From assembly GCA_902810755.1 (NCBI GenBank), contig CADDYT010000036.1, positions 1-48,951 of the forward strand: 48,951 nucleotides of DNA, read 5' to 3'. How positions within the stretch are numbered: position 1 is the first letter of the stretch; each line of letters opens with the position of its first letter. Below the pieces are notes generated by a model. It saw nothing but the letters and a program-made list of their open reading frames with translations, did not search any database and was not told the DNA's origin. Below, piece after piece: positions 1 through 8,155 of this stretch. This DNA is from Chloroflexota bacterium (GTDB taxonomy: Bacteria; Chloroflexota; Ktedonobacteria; Ktedonobacterales; Ktedonobacteraceae). A program made the position numbers and the translations under genes.

Positions 1-1
1 G

Positions 2-361
2 CCGCTCAGCATCCCGTTTGTCATCAGCCTGTGCATCTCGCTGCTCTTCATGTTCCTGGGCAACTACATGGGCAAGCTGCGCCGCAATTTCTGGGCCGGT
101 TTCCGCACGCCCTGGACGCTTGCCAGCGAGACTGTCTGGGAACGCACCCATCGTCTCGGCGGCTGGCTGATGGTGCTGGGCGGGCTGCTCGGCGTCATCC
201 TGAGCTTCATTCCTGCCCTGCGTCTCTGGAGCATTGTTGTGATCGTCGCCATCGTTGCCTTCATCCCCACCATCTATTCGTTTGTTCTCTACCGGCGCCT
301 GTCCTCAGAAGGGCGAGAGCCGCTTTCGCCGCCATTTGATAATGAGGAGAGTGGAGAATAG
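2..361 (+). CDS. SdpI-family integral membrane protein, 5' end missing
   Basis: The reading frame is already open at the window edge and ends in TAG at 359-361, so this is the C-terminal part (119 codons) of a larger gene. The segment GFRTPWTLASETVWERTHR followed by LGGWL is the hallmark of the SdpI/YhfL family, which includes the Bacillus immunity protein against the SdpC toxin. At least three hydrophobic stretches are visible: one before the motif, one just after LGGWL, and one near IVVIVAIVAFIPTIYSF. The tail is short and charged. Many bacteria carry SdpI-like proteins with no toxin partner, so immunity is only a possibility; no SdpC-like gene is visible. The family call is firm, the physiological role is unknown. 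Confidence 0.8.
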   Translation, partial: PLSIPFVISLCISLLFMFLGNYMGKLRRNFWAGFRTPWTLASETVWERTHRLGGWLMVLGGLLGVILSFIPALRLWSIVVIVAIVAFIPTIYSFVLYRRLSSEGREPLSPPFDNEESGE

Positions 362-453
362 GATGGAATGTGATGCCAGGCATCGCGGCAGGTCACGCGC
401 CCACCGTTTTCGCCGCCCGCACGTCCGCTGCCGCCTCGCCCACGGGCCGGACA

Positions 454-600
454 GGCCAGGGGCCGGGCAGGCCAGGTGAGATTGCCACCCGCTGCGCCGG
501 GAACCGCGACGGCCAGGGGCCGGGCAGGCCAGGTGAGATTGCCACCCGCTGCGCCGGGAACCGCGACGGCCAGGGGCCGGACAGGCCAGGGGCCGGACAG
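454..600. repeat. 57-bp tandem direct repeat, two full copies plus partial
   Basis: Copy 1 is 454-510 and copy 2 is 511-567, with no difference seen; a third copy starts at 568 and degenerates into shortened GGCCAGGGGCCGGACA units up to 600. The unit is very GC-rich and begins GGCCAGGGGCCGGGCAGG. Because 57 is divisible by three the array leaves frames open on both strands, but no start signal or protein-like composition supports translation. It lies in the 362-721 gap between the SdpI-like gene and the 3' end of pth, directly before the palindrome at 598-705. Confidence 0.9.
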
Positions 601-705
601 GCCACCCGCAAGAGGTGGCCCTACTATAGACGATGTCTCTCGTGGGGGTTGTAGAAGCGTATGGAACGGTCGTATATAGTAGGGCCACCTCTTGCGGGTG
701 GCCTG
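598..705. repeat. Perfect 31-bp inverted repeat, GTGGCC palindrome family
   Basis: Arms 598-628 and 675-705 are perfectly complementary over 31 bp and enclose a 46-nt loop. The arm core reads CAGGCCACCCGCAAGAGG then TGGCCCTAC. The same core, with a few changes, appears at 48724-48750 and in the outer arms near 23286, so this belongs to a dispersed family. It could act as a bidirectional terminator between the gene ending at 361 and pth ending at 722, but has no T tract. Confidence 0.85.
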
Positions 706-721
706 CCGACTTGACCTCTAC

Positions 722-1519
722 CTATTCCACCCGATTACTCTCATCGAAAAATTCTGCCCGGGTAGCCAGCTTTGCTATTTCTGCATCTTTTGCTGCCATT
801 TCTGCGGCTGTGGCGGCTGGATTTCTTTCTGCTTCGGCCTTTTCCGCCCCCTCAGTTGCTTCCTTTTTCCGGGCTTCTTCGCGGCGCAGGCGGGCCTGTT
901 CGCGGCGTTCTTGCTGGCGGCGGCGTTTCTCTTCCGCCTTACGCAGGGCTTCCGGGTCGGTATTGACCTGGTTCATGGCGGTGTCTATGCCCTGCGTGAT
1001 GACCAGTTCGATGGCCTCGACGGCGCGATCTTCTGCCGTATCCAGCAGGATGCGCTCGTCCAGTGGGGGGGTACCCAGGACGTAGGATGCGCCATCTATG
1101 CGGTTGTTGGCGGGGCGACCGATGCCGACGCGCAGGCGGGGAAATTCGTTGGTGTGCAGGTGGGCGATGATGCTTTCTATGCCGTTATGGCCCCCGGCGC
1201 TGCCTTTGGGGCGCAGGCGAATGGTGCCGAGGGGCAAGTCAAGCTCATCGTAGACTACCAGAATGTCTTCCGGTGAGATTTTGTACCAGCGCACCAGTTC
1301 GCCAACGGATTGCCCGCTCAGGTTCATATAGGTGAGCGGCTTTGCCAGTACCACTTTTTCACTGCCGAGCATGCCGCTGGCGAGCATGGCGCGGCTGCGC
1401 TGCTCGTTCCAGCGCCAGCCCAGTTTTTTGGCCAGTTTATCGACGACGCGAAAGCCAACGTTGTGGCGAGTATGTTCATATTGCGGCCCGGGATTTCCCA
1501 GGCCAATCACCAGTTTCAT
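722..1519 (-). CDS. pth: Peptidyl-tRNA hydrolase
   Basis: Cleaves the ester bond of peptidyl-tRNAs that drop off the ribosome, recycling tRNA in the cytoplasm. Counting from the ATG at 1519, the family residues are all present: Asn9 in GLGNPG, His19 in HTRHNVGF (catalytic base), Met65-Asn66 in TYMNLSG, Asp91 in VYDELDLP and Asn112 in GGHNG. The enzyme core ends near residue 190; a further 75 residues form a highly charged Arg/Glu/Ala-rich, probably helical tail that usual Pth proteins (about 190-200 aa) lack. An in-frame ATG at 1555 gives 12 extra residues that look like a copy of the true N-terminus; 1519 fits the family start. The gene follows the metallophosphoesterase by under 50 nt and is probably co-transcribed with it. 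Confidence 0.95.
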   Translation of the reverse strand: MKLVIGLGNPGPQYEHTRHNVGFRVVDKLAKKLGWRWNEQRSRAMLASGMLGSEKVVLAKPLTYMNLSGQSVGELVRWYKISPEDILVVYDELDLPLGTIRLRPKGSAGGHNGIESIIAHLHTNEFPRLRVGIGRPANNRIDGASYVLGTPPLDERILLDTAEDRAVEAIELVITQGIDTAMNQVNTDPEALRKAEEKRRRQQERREQARLRREEARKKEATEGAEKAEAERNPAATAAEMAAKDAEIAKLATRAEFFDESNRVE

Positions 1520-1563
1520 CTCTTCGATATTTCCGGGTCCAATAATCAGTTTCATTATGCAAG

Positions 1564-3015
1564 CTAGCGACCAAAGGCGAGGCGGGCCGCCAGATAGGAG
1601 GGTAGACCAGCCTTGATGATCTTCTCCTGCGTTTTATGGATCGCATAGGGAACACGATAGAACTCGAAGCCGCGTTCCGTGTCGTAGATCATGAAGGCGG
1701 CGCGTTTATCGCCGTCGCGTGGCTGCCCAACGCCACCGGGATTGATGATGGCGCGATATCCCTCTTTCGCCTGCCAGGGGCCTTCCGGGGGGATGCTCAT
1801 TTCATTTGTGATCTGTACCAGGCTCTGGCTCAGACTGAGCAAGGCCAGCAAGTCTTCCTCCGTGCCGAGGATAAGGGTGCCGGGGGCGGCCTGCACGGCA
1901 GCCGTCTCTGCTTCAATCGGGGGTTCGGCTGGCTGCTCGTCTTCACCTGCCTCTATTGCTTCATCTACGGCAGTGTCCAGCAGTTGAGTTGTTTCCTCTG
2001 GTTCGTCCTCTGCCTCCTCAAGCTCAGAAGCGGTTACTTCCTCGCCGTTGCGCTCGCCCTCATCGTTTTTGACAGGTTCAACTTCGCCTTCTGCCTGAGT
2101 GGTTGTCTCTTCCTCGACGACAGGCTGCCCTTGCGCTGCGCCCTCTCCTGCCGGGGATGCTATATGTTCCGGGTCGGCGTGGTTCGCTGTTTCGTTTGCA
2201 GGCCTGTCCTCGTCAATTGTCGCGGCTGTCTCTGCTTCGGCTCCTGCTGTACGGGCGGAATCGGCATTGCCAGCCGTCTGGCGCGTTTCCAGCAGGATGG
2301 TGGCCTCCTGTTCGCTGAGATGCTGGCCGGTTACGGGGTCAGCGTAGGAACTGAGGGCCTGTTCGGCTACCTGGACACTGACTGTGACCGGCAATGCCAC
2401 GACCTTTTCCGCCTGCTGCCCGTTTTCATATGGTTCATCCACTTCGGTCTGCCTGTCTTCGGTTTCTGTGTGGATGTTGCCGTTCTCCAGGACATTGAGG
2501 GGTGTAGTTGGTATGTTAGAGATATCGTAGGGCTGCTGGAAGATAATAGGGACGTGGGTATGGCCGACGAAGCAGTAGCGGGTGTCGAAGTGCAGGAAGC
2601 TGCGTTCGGCCAGTACCTCAGAAGTGAGATATTCCCAGAGCGGGCCGTAGGGGCTGCCGTGAACCAGTGTACACTCGCCGAATTCAAGTCGCTCCGGCAG
2701 ATTGGCCAGGAATTCACGATGTTCCTCGGTCAACTGGCGCGCGGTCCACTCTGCGGAGATACGGGCAGCCTGGCTAAAATCTTCCAGGCTGATCTTGCCC
2801 ACTGCCGCCCAGTCGTGGTTACCCGCGATGATAACGCTGGTGCGTTCGCGTAACTTCTCAATACATTCGTTCGGGTTGGGGCCATAGCCCACGAGATCAC
2901 CCAGAAACCATATTTCATCAATTGGCTCCTGTTGCGCAATCTCATCGATCTTTGCCAGGACAGCTTCCAGAGCCTCCAGATTGGCATGAATATCAGAAAA
3001 AACGGCGTAGCGCAT
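1564..3015 (-). CDS. Metallophosphoesterase with large acidic insertion
   Basis: A calcineurin-like phosphoesterase of the YfcE/ApaH-like type that binds two metal ions. Visible motifs are Asp8-x-His10 (FSDIHANLEAL), GD at 39-40, GNHD at 65-68, His119 in LVHGSP and GHTH at 151-154. Relatives are about 240-250 residues and run from GHTH almost straight into the NPGG segment; here NPGGVGQPRDGD lies at 425-436. The intervening 185-405 or so is a low-complexity stretch rich in Glu, Ala, Thr and Gln, likely disordered. The metal-binding residues are intact, so the enzyme should be active. Substrate is unknown; phosphodiester or phosphoprotein hydrolysis are both possible. It is the upstream gene of a likely two-gene unit with pth. 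Confidence 0.85.
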   Translation of the reverse strand: MRYAVFSDIHANLEALEAVLAKIDEIAQQEPIDEIWFLGDLVGYGPNPNECIEKLRERTSVIIAGNHDWAAVGKISLEDFSQAARISAEWTARQLTEEHREFLANLPERLEFGECTLVHGSPYGPLWEYLTSEVLAERSFLHFDTRYCFVGHTHVPIIFQQPYDISNIPTTPLNVLENGNIHTETEDRQTEVDEPYENGQQAEKVVALPVTVSVQVAEQALSSYADPVTGQHLSEQEATILLETRQTAGNADSARTAGAEAETAATIDEDRPANETANHADPEHIASPAGEGAAQGQPVVEEETTTQAEGEVEPVKNDEGERNGEEVTASELEEAEDEPEETTQLLDTAVDEAIEAGEDEQPAEPPIEAETAAVQAAPGTLILGTEEDLLALLSLSQSLVQITNEMSIPPEGPWQAKEGYRAIINPGGVGQPRDGDKRAAFMIYDTERGFEFYRVPYAIHKTQEKIIKAGLPSYLAARLAFGR

Positions 3016-3110
3016 AGCTTGTACTCGATTTCAGAGAATTTTTACAGAGCATACCTTCAGTGACGCCTATTCTATCATGTTTGCACAAAGGTTGCTAGTC
3101 CTTATTCTCA

Positions 3111-3142
3111 TTACAGGCCATGAAGGTTACAGGCCATGAAGG
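3111..3142. repeat. 16-bp perfect tandem duplication
   Basis: The unit TTACAGGCCATGAAGG occurs at 3111-3126 and again at 3127-3142, in the gap between the metallophosphoesterase start and the hydrolase end. Function unknown; it looks like a recent slippage duplication. Confidence 0.85.
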
Positions 3143-3148
3143 CTCCGG

Positions 3149-3189
3149 GGGCCATGTCATCCTTTGCTCCGCACAGGATGACATGGCCC
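3149..3189. terminator. 15-bp hairpin after the alpha/beta hydrolase
   Basis: Arms 3149-3163 (GGGCCATGTCATCCT) and 3175-3189 are perfectly complementary around an 11-nt loop. It lies 20 nt beyond the stop codon of the minus-strand hydrolase, as a terminator would, but there is no T run on that strand. The CATGTCAT core links it loosely to the palindromes at 32931 and 42357. Confidence 0.55.
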
Positions 3190-3209
3190 GACCCCTTTTT
3201 TATGGAATG

Positions 3210-4292
3210 CTACCCGTTTGCCTGCTCGTCACATTCCGCGAGAAACGGGTTAAGGACGTTATAGAGTTCCTCTTGCTTCTCAATGTGCGGGGAATGCCCG
3301 CAATCCTCGAAGACCACTTCGCGGTAGGTGCCGCCGTTTGCCTGATACTGGTTGAGAACAGAGCGTATCTGCTCGATCATTGGCTGTGGTGGGAAGATAT
3401 CGGCGCCGGGCCAACCGGGGACGAGGCCGAGTTGCCCAAGAAAGCCCATGTCGAAAAACGAGCTATTGGAGACGATCTGGTCGTTTGCGCCACGCACCCA
3501 GAGGATGGGCGGCTTCTGGCTCAAGTTCGCAAGCGCCGTCTGGTTGGGGTAGCAGGGGGCCAGCGCGTTGTTGACGCCCTGCGTTCCCGGCGCGACATAC
3601 GGCCAGTTCTGGGAGGTGGTCGTGTCACCGGGATAGTTGCCCGGCCCCACGCGCGTCGAGAGAATCGAGGTCACGTAGATCTCTTCGCGGTCGGGCGCGA
3701 CCTTGAACGGCGGCTTGAAGTAGAAGGTATTCATCACAGTGCGCGGCGAGTTCTGGTCATAGCCGCGATCTCCGCTGGCGATGCGCTGCACAAAATCGGG
3801 GTTGACCGTGCCGCCGCCGCTGCCTGCTGCATCCGGCCAGTTCAGCGTCCCGTCCGCTCCCTTCGTGCCGCCGAAACCATACGGCGAGCCGGGAGCCTGC
3901 AAGGTCAGCGAGCGCAGTGTGCCGGGGTAATCGATGGCATACTGCATGACGATATTGCCGCCCAGCGACCAGCCGAAGAGGTGAAACCTGTTCAGCCCCA
4001 GCGCGCGCGCAAACGCGGCCAGATCATCTGACCAGTCACGCACACCACGCGTTGCGTCCACCGGCAACGCCTCCGTCTCGCCATAACCACGCATATCGGG
4101 CGCGAGTATGCGATAGCGCCCGCTCGCGGCCAGCGCCAGCATGAAATCCTGGAAGAACAGCGACGAGGAGCAGTTCCCATGCACCAGCACGAGGGGTATA
4201 TTCCCCGTGCCGGTCTCCAGATACGCCATTTCCAGCCGATCCGTCTTCACCCGGTTCTGGCTGATCCCTGCTAACAGCCATTCGTTGCTCAT
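3210..4292 (-). CDS. Alpha/beta-hydrolase fold protein
   Basis: A 360-residue soluble hydrolase. The oxyanion-hole motif VHGN is at 37-40, the nucleophile Ser109 lies in the elbow GWSLGG, the acid is probably Asp271 in RGANDQ, and the base is His333 in CGHSPHIE. Between the nucleophile and the acid there is an enlarged, Gly/Pro/Asn-rich cap region of about 130 residues, which makes the protein longer than the usual 270-300. The ATG at 4292 is preceded by GGAGGG at a 10-nt distance. No signal peptide is evident. Closest functional classes are epoxide hydrolases, haloperoxidase-like esterases and lactonases; the substrate cannot be told from sequence. Confidence 0.85.
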   Translation of the reverse strand: MSNEWLLAGISQNRVKTDRLEMAYLETGTGNIPLVLVHGNCSSSLFFQDFMLALAASGRYRILAPDMRGYGETEALPVDATRGVRDWSDDLAAFARALGLNRFHLFGWSLGGNIVMQYAIDYPGTLRSLTLQAPGSPYGFGGTKGADGTLNWPDAAGSGGGTVNPDFVQRIASGDRGYDQNSPRTVMNTFYFKPPFKVAPDREEIYVTSILSTRVGPGNYPGDTTTSQNWPYVAPGTQGVNNALAPCYPNQTALANLSQKPPILWVRGANDQIVSNSSFFDMGFLGQLGLVPGWPGADIFPPQPMIEQIRSVLNQYQANGGTYREVVFEDCGHSPHIEKQEELYNVLNPFLAECDEQANG

Positions 4293-4396
4293 AAAATACG
4301 TACCCTCCTATGCTCTACAAGATTATTCATTGTACCACGTCTCTACTATTGTGCGGGAGAATACTCGCAAAGGCTGGTGATATCCCCTACCCTGAT

Positions 4397-5980
4397 CTAC
4401 GGGTTGTACCATCGCCTGCCATCCTTTTCAATCAGTTCGTTGGCTTCGGGTGGCCCCCAGGTGCCTGCCGGGTAAGGGTAGACGGTATCGGGCGGCATGG
4501 TCTTCCAGACGTTGGTGATGCTGTCGATGATCTCCCAGGAAGCCTCAATCTCGTCACGGCGGATGAAGAGCGTGGAGTCGCCCTCCATTGCGTCGGCGAT
4601 CAGCCGTTCGTAGGCGTCTGGCGATTCGATGCCGAAGGCGCTGCTGTAATTGAAATCCATATTGACCGAGGCGAGGTGACTTTCGGCCCCCGGAATCTTG
4701 GCCCCGAAGCGAATGGCGATGCCCTCGTCCGGCTGGATGCGGATGATAATGAGGTTGGGCTCCAGCCCCTTCGTGTCCGATGGCTTGTAGAGCAGATGGG
4801 GGACGCGCTTGAACTGGATAGTGATTTCCGTGCAGCGGGCAGGGAGACGTTTGCCCGTGCGCAGGTAGAAGGGGACGCCGGCCCAGCGCCAGTTCTCGAT
4901 AAAGAGTTTAAGGGCGACGTAGGTCTCCGTCGTCGAATCGGGGGGTACCCCTTTTTCCTGCCTGTAGCCCGGCACCTGCTGTTCATCAACCACGCCTGCC
5001 GTGTACTGGCCGCGCACCGTCTCCTGCCTGACCTGTTCGGGGGTGAAACAGGGGATGGCGTGTAAGACCTTCACCTTCTCATTGTGAATTGCGTCGGCGT
5101 TGAAGGAGTCGGGCGGCTCCATTGCTGTCAGGCTCAGTAGTTGCATCATATGATTCTGGATCATATCGCGGATGGCGCCCTCGCTGTTATAGTATTCGGC
5201 CCGCGTGCCGATGCCGAGCGTTTCGGCGATCAGAATCTGCACATTATCGATATAGTTCAGGTTCCAGACCGGCTCAAACATGCGGTTGGCGAAGCGAAAA
5301 GCCAGGATATTCTGTACCGTCTCCTTGCCCATGTAGTGGTCGATGCGGTAAATCTGGTTTTCGTTGAAGGAGCGCGCCAGCGTCTGATTCAGCTCCTGTG
5401 CGCTGGCAAGATCATGCCCGAACGGCTTTTCGATAATGATGCGCGTCCAGGACTGGTGTCCGTCCTGGTGCAGCGGGCGCGAAAGGCCGGTCGCGCCGAG
5501 CAGGTTGATGACTTCAATATCCAGTTCTGGGGGCGTTGCCATGTAAAATAACCGGTTGCCTTCTGTATCATGCTCTTTATCCAGTTGCTCCAGCAGGTCG
5601 GCGAGCTTCTCATAGCCTTCGCGGTCATCGAAGTTGGACTGGCAATAGAACAGGCATTGCGCGAACTCCTTTTGCGCCGCTTCGTCCAGCCGATCTTCTT
5701 CCGGCATATAGGTATTGATAGATTTCAGCGCCATCTCGCGCCACTGTTCAAGCGTCAGGGGGCGGCGGGCAAAGCCAACGATGACGAAGGGGTGGGTCAG
5801 GGGATGGTCGTGCCAGAGATGGGCCAGCGTCGGCAATAATTTACGCTGGGTCAGATCGCCGGTCGCGCCGAAGATGACGACCGCGCACGGTTCCGGCTCG
5901 TGGCCCTCCTGCCAGATCTTATGCTGCTTTAGCACCGGCTTGCTTGCCACTGTGCTGCTGACTTGCACGTTTTGTACCAT
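4397..5980 (-). CDS. zwf: Glucose-6-phosphate 1-dehydrogenase
   Basis: First step of the oxidative pentose phosphate pathway: glucose 6-phosphate plus NADP+ to 6-phosphogluconolactone and NADPH. The nucleotide-binding motif GATGDLTQRK is at 38-47, the conserved IIEKPFGHD at 182-190 and the catalytic RIDHYMGKE at 212-220, where the His is the base. At 527 residues it is slightly longer than typical (480-510) owing to about 30 N-terminal residues before the Rossmann fold. A good ribosome site, AAGGAG, sits 8 nt before the ATG. The usual partners (gnd, pgl, opcA) are not adjacent; the gene stands alone, divergent from the disulfide reductase at 6250. Confidence 0.97.
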   Translation of the reverse strand: MVQNVQVSSTVASKPVLKQHKIWQEGHEPEPCAVVIFGATGDLTQRKLLPTLAHLWHDHPLTHPFVIVGFARRPLTLEQWREMALKSINTYMPEEDRLDEAAQKEFAQCLFYCQSNFDDREGYEKLADLLEQLDKEHDTEGNRLFYMATPPELDIEVINLLGATGLSRPLHQDGHQSWTRIIIEKPFGHDLASAQELNQTLARSFNENQIYRIDHYMGKETVQNILAFRFANRMFEPVWNLNYIDNVQILIAETLGIGTRAEYYNSEGAIRDMIQNHMMQLLSLTAMEPPDSFNADAIHNEKVKVLHAIPCFTPEQVRQETVRGQYTAGVVDEQQVPGYRQEKGVPPDSTTETYVALKLFIENWRWAGVPFYLRTGKRLPARCTEITIQFKRVPHLLYKPSDTKGLEPNLIIIRIQPDEGIAIRFGAKIPGAESHLASVNMDFNYSSAFGIESPDAYERLIADAMEGDSTLFIRRDEIEASWEIIDSITNVWKTMPPDTVYPYPAGTWGPPEANELIEKDGRRWYNP

Positions 5981-6249
5981 ATAATTTCTCCTTACACATC
6001 TGTACTCACCGTGTTCGTGGGGATGACATCCGGGTCAATGTATTCTGCCTTTATGATACGTGAAAGAGCTATAGACTTGCGGGGATGAAGATACGGCCTA
6101 TCACAACGCTGCATCATCCTCTCCCTTACCGGTGTCCTAATCATATCACGTTCTCCTATACCTGGTCAGTCTCTTTGTAATGGGCGTACAATAGTGCTAC
6201 TGTTTTGTTTGCAACATACATCATTGCCTTCTCAAGATGGAGAAACAAC
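5981..6249. other. Divergent intergenic region
   Basis: This 269-nt gap separates zwf from the plus-strand reductase and must hold both promoters. A TACAAT hexamer occurs near 6191 upstream of the reductase, with only a poor -35 (TGGTCA) in front. No repeat or RNA gene is seen. Confidence 0.4.
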
Positions 6250-7668
6250 ATGGAAAAGTATGATATCGCCATTATCGGCGGCGGCTCCGGCGGGCTGACT
6301 GCCGCTCGCCTGGCGCACGCGCTGGGGGCCAAGGTGCTGTTGATCGATAAAGAGCAACTGGGGGGCGACTGTTTGCATTATGGCTGCGTGCCGAGCAAAA
6401 GCCTGATTCACGTGGCGCGTGTGGTGCAGCAGGCGAAAGAGGCCGGAAAGCTGGGGCTGGTGCCTGCTAACCTGGGCGTCAACATGGCAAAGGTCACGGA
6501 ATATGTGCAGGGGGTGATCGCGCGCGTTGCCGCGAATGAGAAGGTATACAGCGAAGGGGTGACGGTCAAATTTGGCGCGCTCACCTTCAGGTCGCCCACC
6601 GCACTTGTCCTCAACGGGGAAACTATCACTAGCCGCAACACGCTGCTCGCCACCGGCTCGCGCCCGGCTATCCCCGACGTCGAGGGCCTGCGAGAGACAG
6701 GTTACATGACCAACGAGGATGCTTTCAATCTGCTGGCCCTGCCGCCCTCGCTCATCATTGTCGGCGGTGGTCCCATTGGCGTTGAACTGGGCCAGGCTTT
6801 CGAGCGTCTGGGATCAAAAGTAACCATCATTCAGGGGGCGCAGCGCATCCTGCCGCGAGAAGACCCCGATGTCTCCGCGACCGTTGCCGCCGCCTTGCAG
6901 TCCGAGGGCATCGAGCTTATCACGGGGGCGCGCTTCGTCAGGGTTGCGCGCAGGGGCGACAGAAAAGTTGTTACGGCAAAGGTCGGCGATCGTCTGCTTG
7001 ACTTCGAGGGCGATGAGCTTCTGCTGGCGGTAGGCCGCCGTCCCAATGTCGAGGGGCTGAACCTGGAAGCTGCGGGCGTCAGATATGACAGCAAGGGTAT
7101 CAAGGTTGACGACCACCTGCAAACGAGCAGCGCGAACATCTTTGCCATCGGTGATGTCTCCGGCGGCTATCTCTTCACCCACGTTGCCGCCTATCAGGCC
7201 GGGGTAGCTGTGCGCAACGCCCTGGTGCCGTTTGCGAAGAAAAAGGTTGATTACCGCGTCGTTCCCTGGTGTACCTTTACCGATCCCGAAGCGGCCCGTG
7301 TTGGCCTCACTCCTGAGCAGGCGAAGAGGCAGTATGCGCAGGTGCGCGTCGTGACATTGCCCTGGGCCGATATCGACCGCGCGCAGGCCGAGGGAGAGAC
7401 GACGGGCTTCATCAAACTGGTGCTGGCGGGCAAGAAGGATGAACTGGTGGGAGCGCATATGGTAGGGGCGCGCGCGGGCGAATTGCTGGGCGAACTGTCG
7501 CTCGCCATGCAGCACAGGCTCACGCTCAACGACATCCTCAACACCATCCACACCTACCCGACCATGAACACCGGCATCCAGCAGGCCGTCTTCGATGCCT
7601 ACCTGGAAGGGGCCGCGACCGCCAGCAACCGCAACCTTGTCCGCGTCATTCTCAAATTCCGTCGATAA
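6250..7668 (+). CDS. FAD/NAD(P) disulfide oxidoreductase, lipoamide dehydrogenase/mercuric reductase class
   Basis: Class I pyridine nucleotide-disulfide oxidoreductase, 472 residues. The FAD-binding GGGSGG is near residue 10, the redox-active pair is Cys41/Cys46 (GGDCLHYGCVPSK), the NAD(P)-binding GGGPIGVELG is in the middle, and GDV for the second FAD contact near 298. In lipoamide dehydrogenase the C-terminus carries a catalytic His-Pro and a Glu five residues later; here the equivalent is HTYPTMNTG (434-442), so the base His is Tyr436 and the Glu is Thr441. This is seen in mercuric-reductase-like relatives, so lipoamide is probably not the substrate. The ATG at 6250 has GGAGA upstream; a frame extension to 6205 lacks support. 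No pyruvate dehydrogenase genes are nearby. Confidence 0.85.
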   Translation: MEKYDIAIIGGGSGGLTAARLAHALGAKVLLIDKEQLGGDCLHYGCVPSKSLIHVARVVQQAKEAGKLGLVPANLGVNMAKVTEYVQGVIARVAANEKVYSEGVTVKFGALTFRSPTALVLNGETITSRNTLLATGSRPAIPDVEGLRETGYMTNEDAFNLLALPPSLIIVGGGPIGVELGQAFERLGSKVTIIQGAQRILPREDPDVSATVAAALQSEGIELITGARFVRVARRGDRKVVTAKVGDRLLDFEGDELLLAVGRRPNVEGLNLEAAGVRYDSKGIKVDDHLQTSSANIFAIGDVSGGYLFTHVAAYQAGVAVRNALVPFAKKKVDYRVVPWCTFTDPEAARVGLTPEQAKRQYAQVRVVTLPWADIDRAQAEGETTGFIKLVLAGKKDELVGAHMVGARAGELLGELSLAMQHRLTLNDILNTIHTYPTMNTGIQQAVFDAYLEGAATASNRNLVRVILKFRR

Positions 7669-7669
7669 T

Positions 7670-7690
7670 AGAGTGATGTGCCATCACTCT
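7670..7690 (+). terminator. Hairpin directly after the disulfide reductase
   Basis: Perfect 9-bp arms AGAGTGATG (7670-7678) and CATCACTCT (7682-7690) with a 3-nt loop, 2 nt after the stop codon. No strong T tract follows, so termination efficiency is uncertain. Confidence 0.55.
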
Positions 7691-7868
7691 AGCTCCTCCT
7701 CGTCATAATGGCTCACGTCGATTACCTCAAAAAATTCTGGAACATTCTGTCGCAGCCGGGATGCTCCAGCTTGCGCAGCGCGCATTATCATTATGTGCGC
7801 TCTCCCCTCTCCGGGAGAACGATGCTCTATGAAGGTGAGTATACGCGAACAGGCTTTGTTTTAACTCC

Positions 7869-7929
7869 CAGAATCCTTCCCACAGAGAGTCGGCAGCAGG
7901 CGGCACCGCTCCCTGTTGGAAGGATTCTG
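7869..7929. repeat. 12-bp inverted repeat in the 7669-8155 gap
   Basis: Arms CAGAATCCTTCC (7869-7880) and GGAAGGATTCTG (7918-7929) enclose 37 nt that can fold further (GGCGGCACCGCTCCCTG region). A pyrimidine-rich stretch with several Ts follows. The rest of the 487-nt gap before the first large regulator shows no convincing gene; a frame at 7708-8043 lacks protein-like composition. Confidence 0.5.
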
Positions 7930-8155
7930 ATCTTTCCTGTTTGTCTTATACCAGTCTTGTTTCCCTCTTACGAGTACCGGAATAGCTGCCTGCTGCTCGT
8001 TTTATCTGTGTTGACAGCGTGGCGGCAGGACGGCATAATGTAATAGATGAGGTGATGCTTAAGTGGATAGAGGAAGCGAAAAAAGAGGTAAAGAGTAGAT
8101 AGTCTATGGGAGATGTCTCTGTATATTGTGCATAGCCATCGTGGGAGTAGCAGGC

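Noticed and set aside
454..600. CRISPR-like repeats
   Set aside because: The 57-bp units are directly adjacent without unique spacers, and no cas genes are present.
370..654. Coding frames through the 57-bp repeats
   Set aside because: Frames stay open only because 57 is divisible by three. No ribosome site or recognisable sequence.
1636..2853. 405-codon plus-strand frame opposite the metallophosphoesterase
   Set aside because: It is a shadow of the acidic insert; the minus-strand frame carries complete phosphoesterase motifs.
7869..7929. T-box riboswitch, because of GGCGGCACCGC in a hairpin
   Set aside because: The T-box consensus is GGUGGNACCGCG; the third base and the end differ, there is no stem I specifier loop, and the next gene is a regulator, not an aminoacyl-tRNA synthetase or amino acid gene.
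7708..8043. 111-codon frame upstream of the first giant regulator
   Set aside because: No ribosome site, crosses an inverted repeat, no recognisable features.
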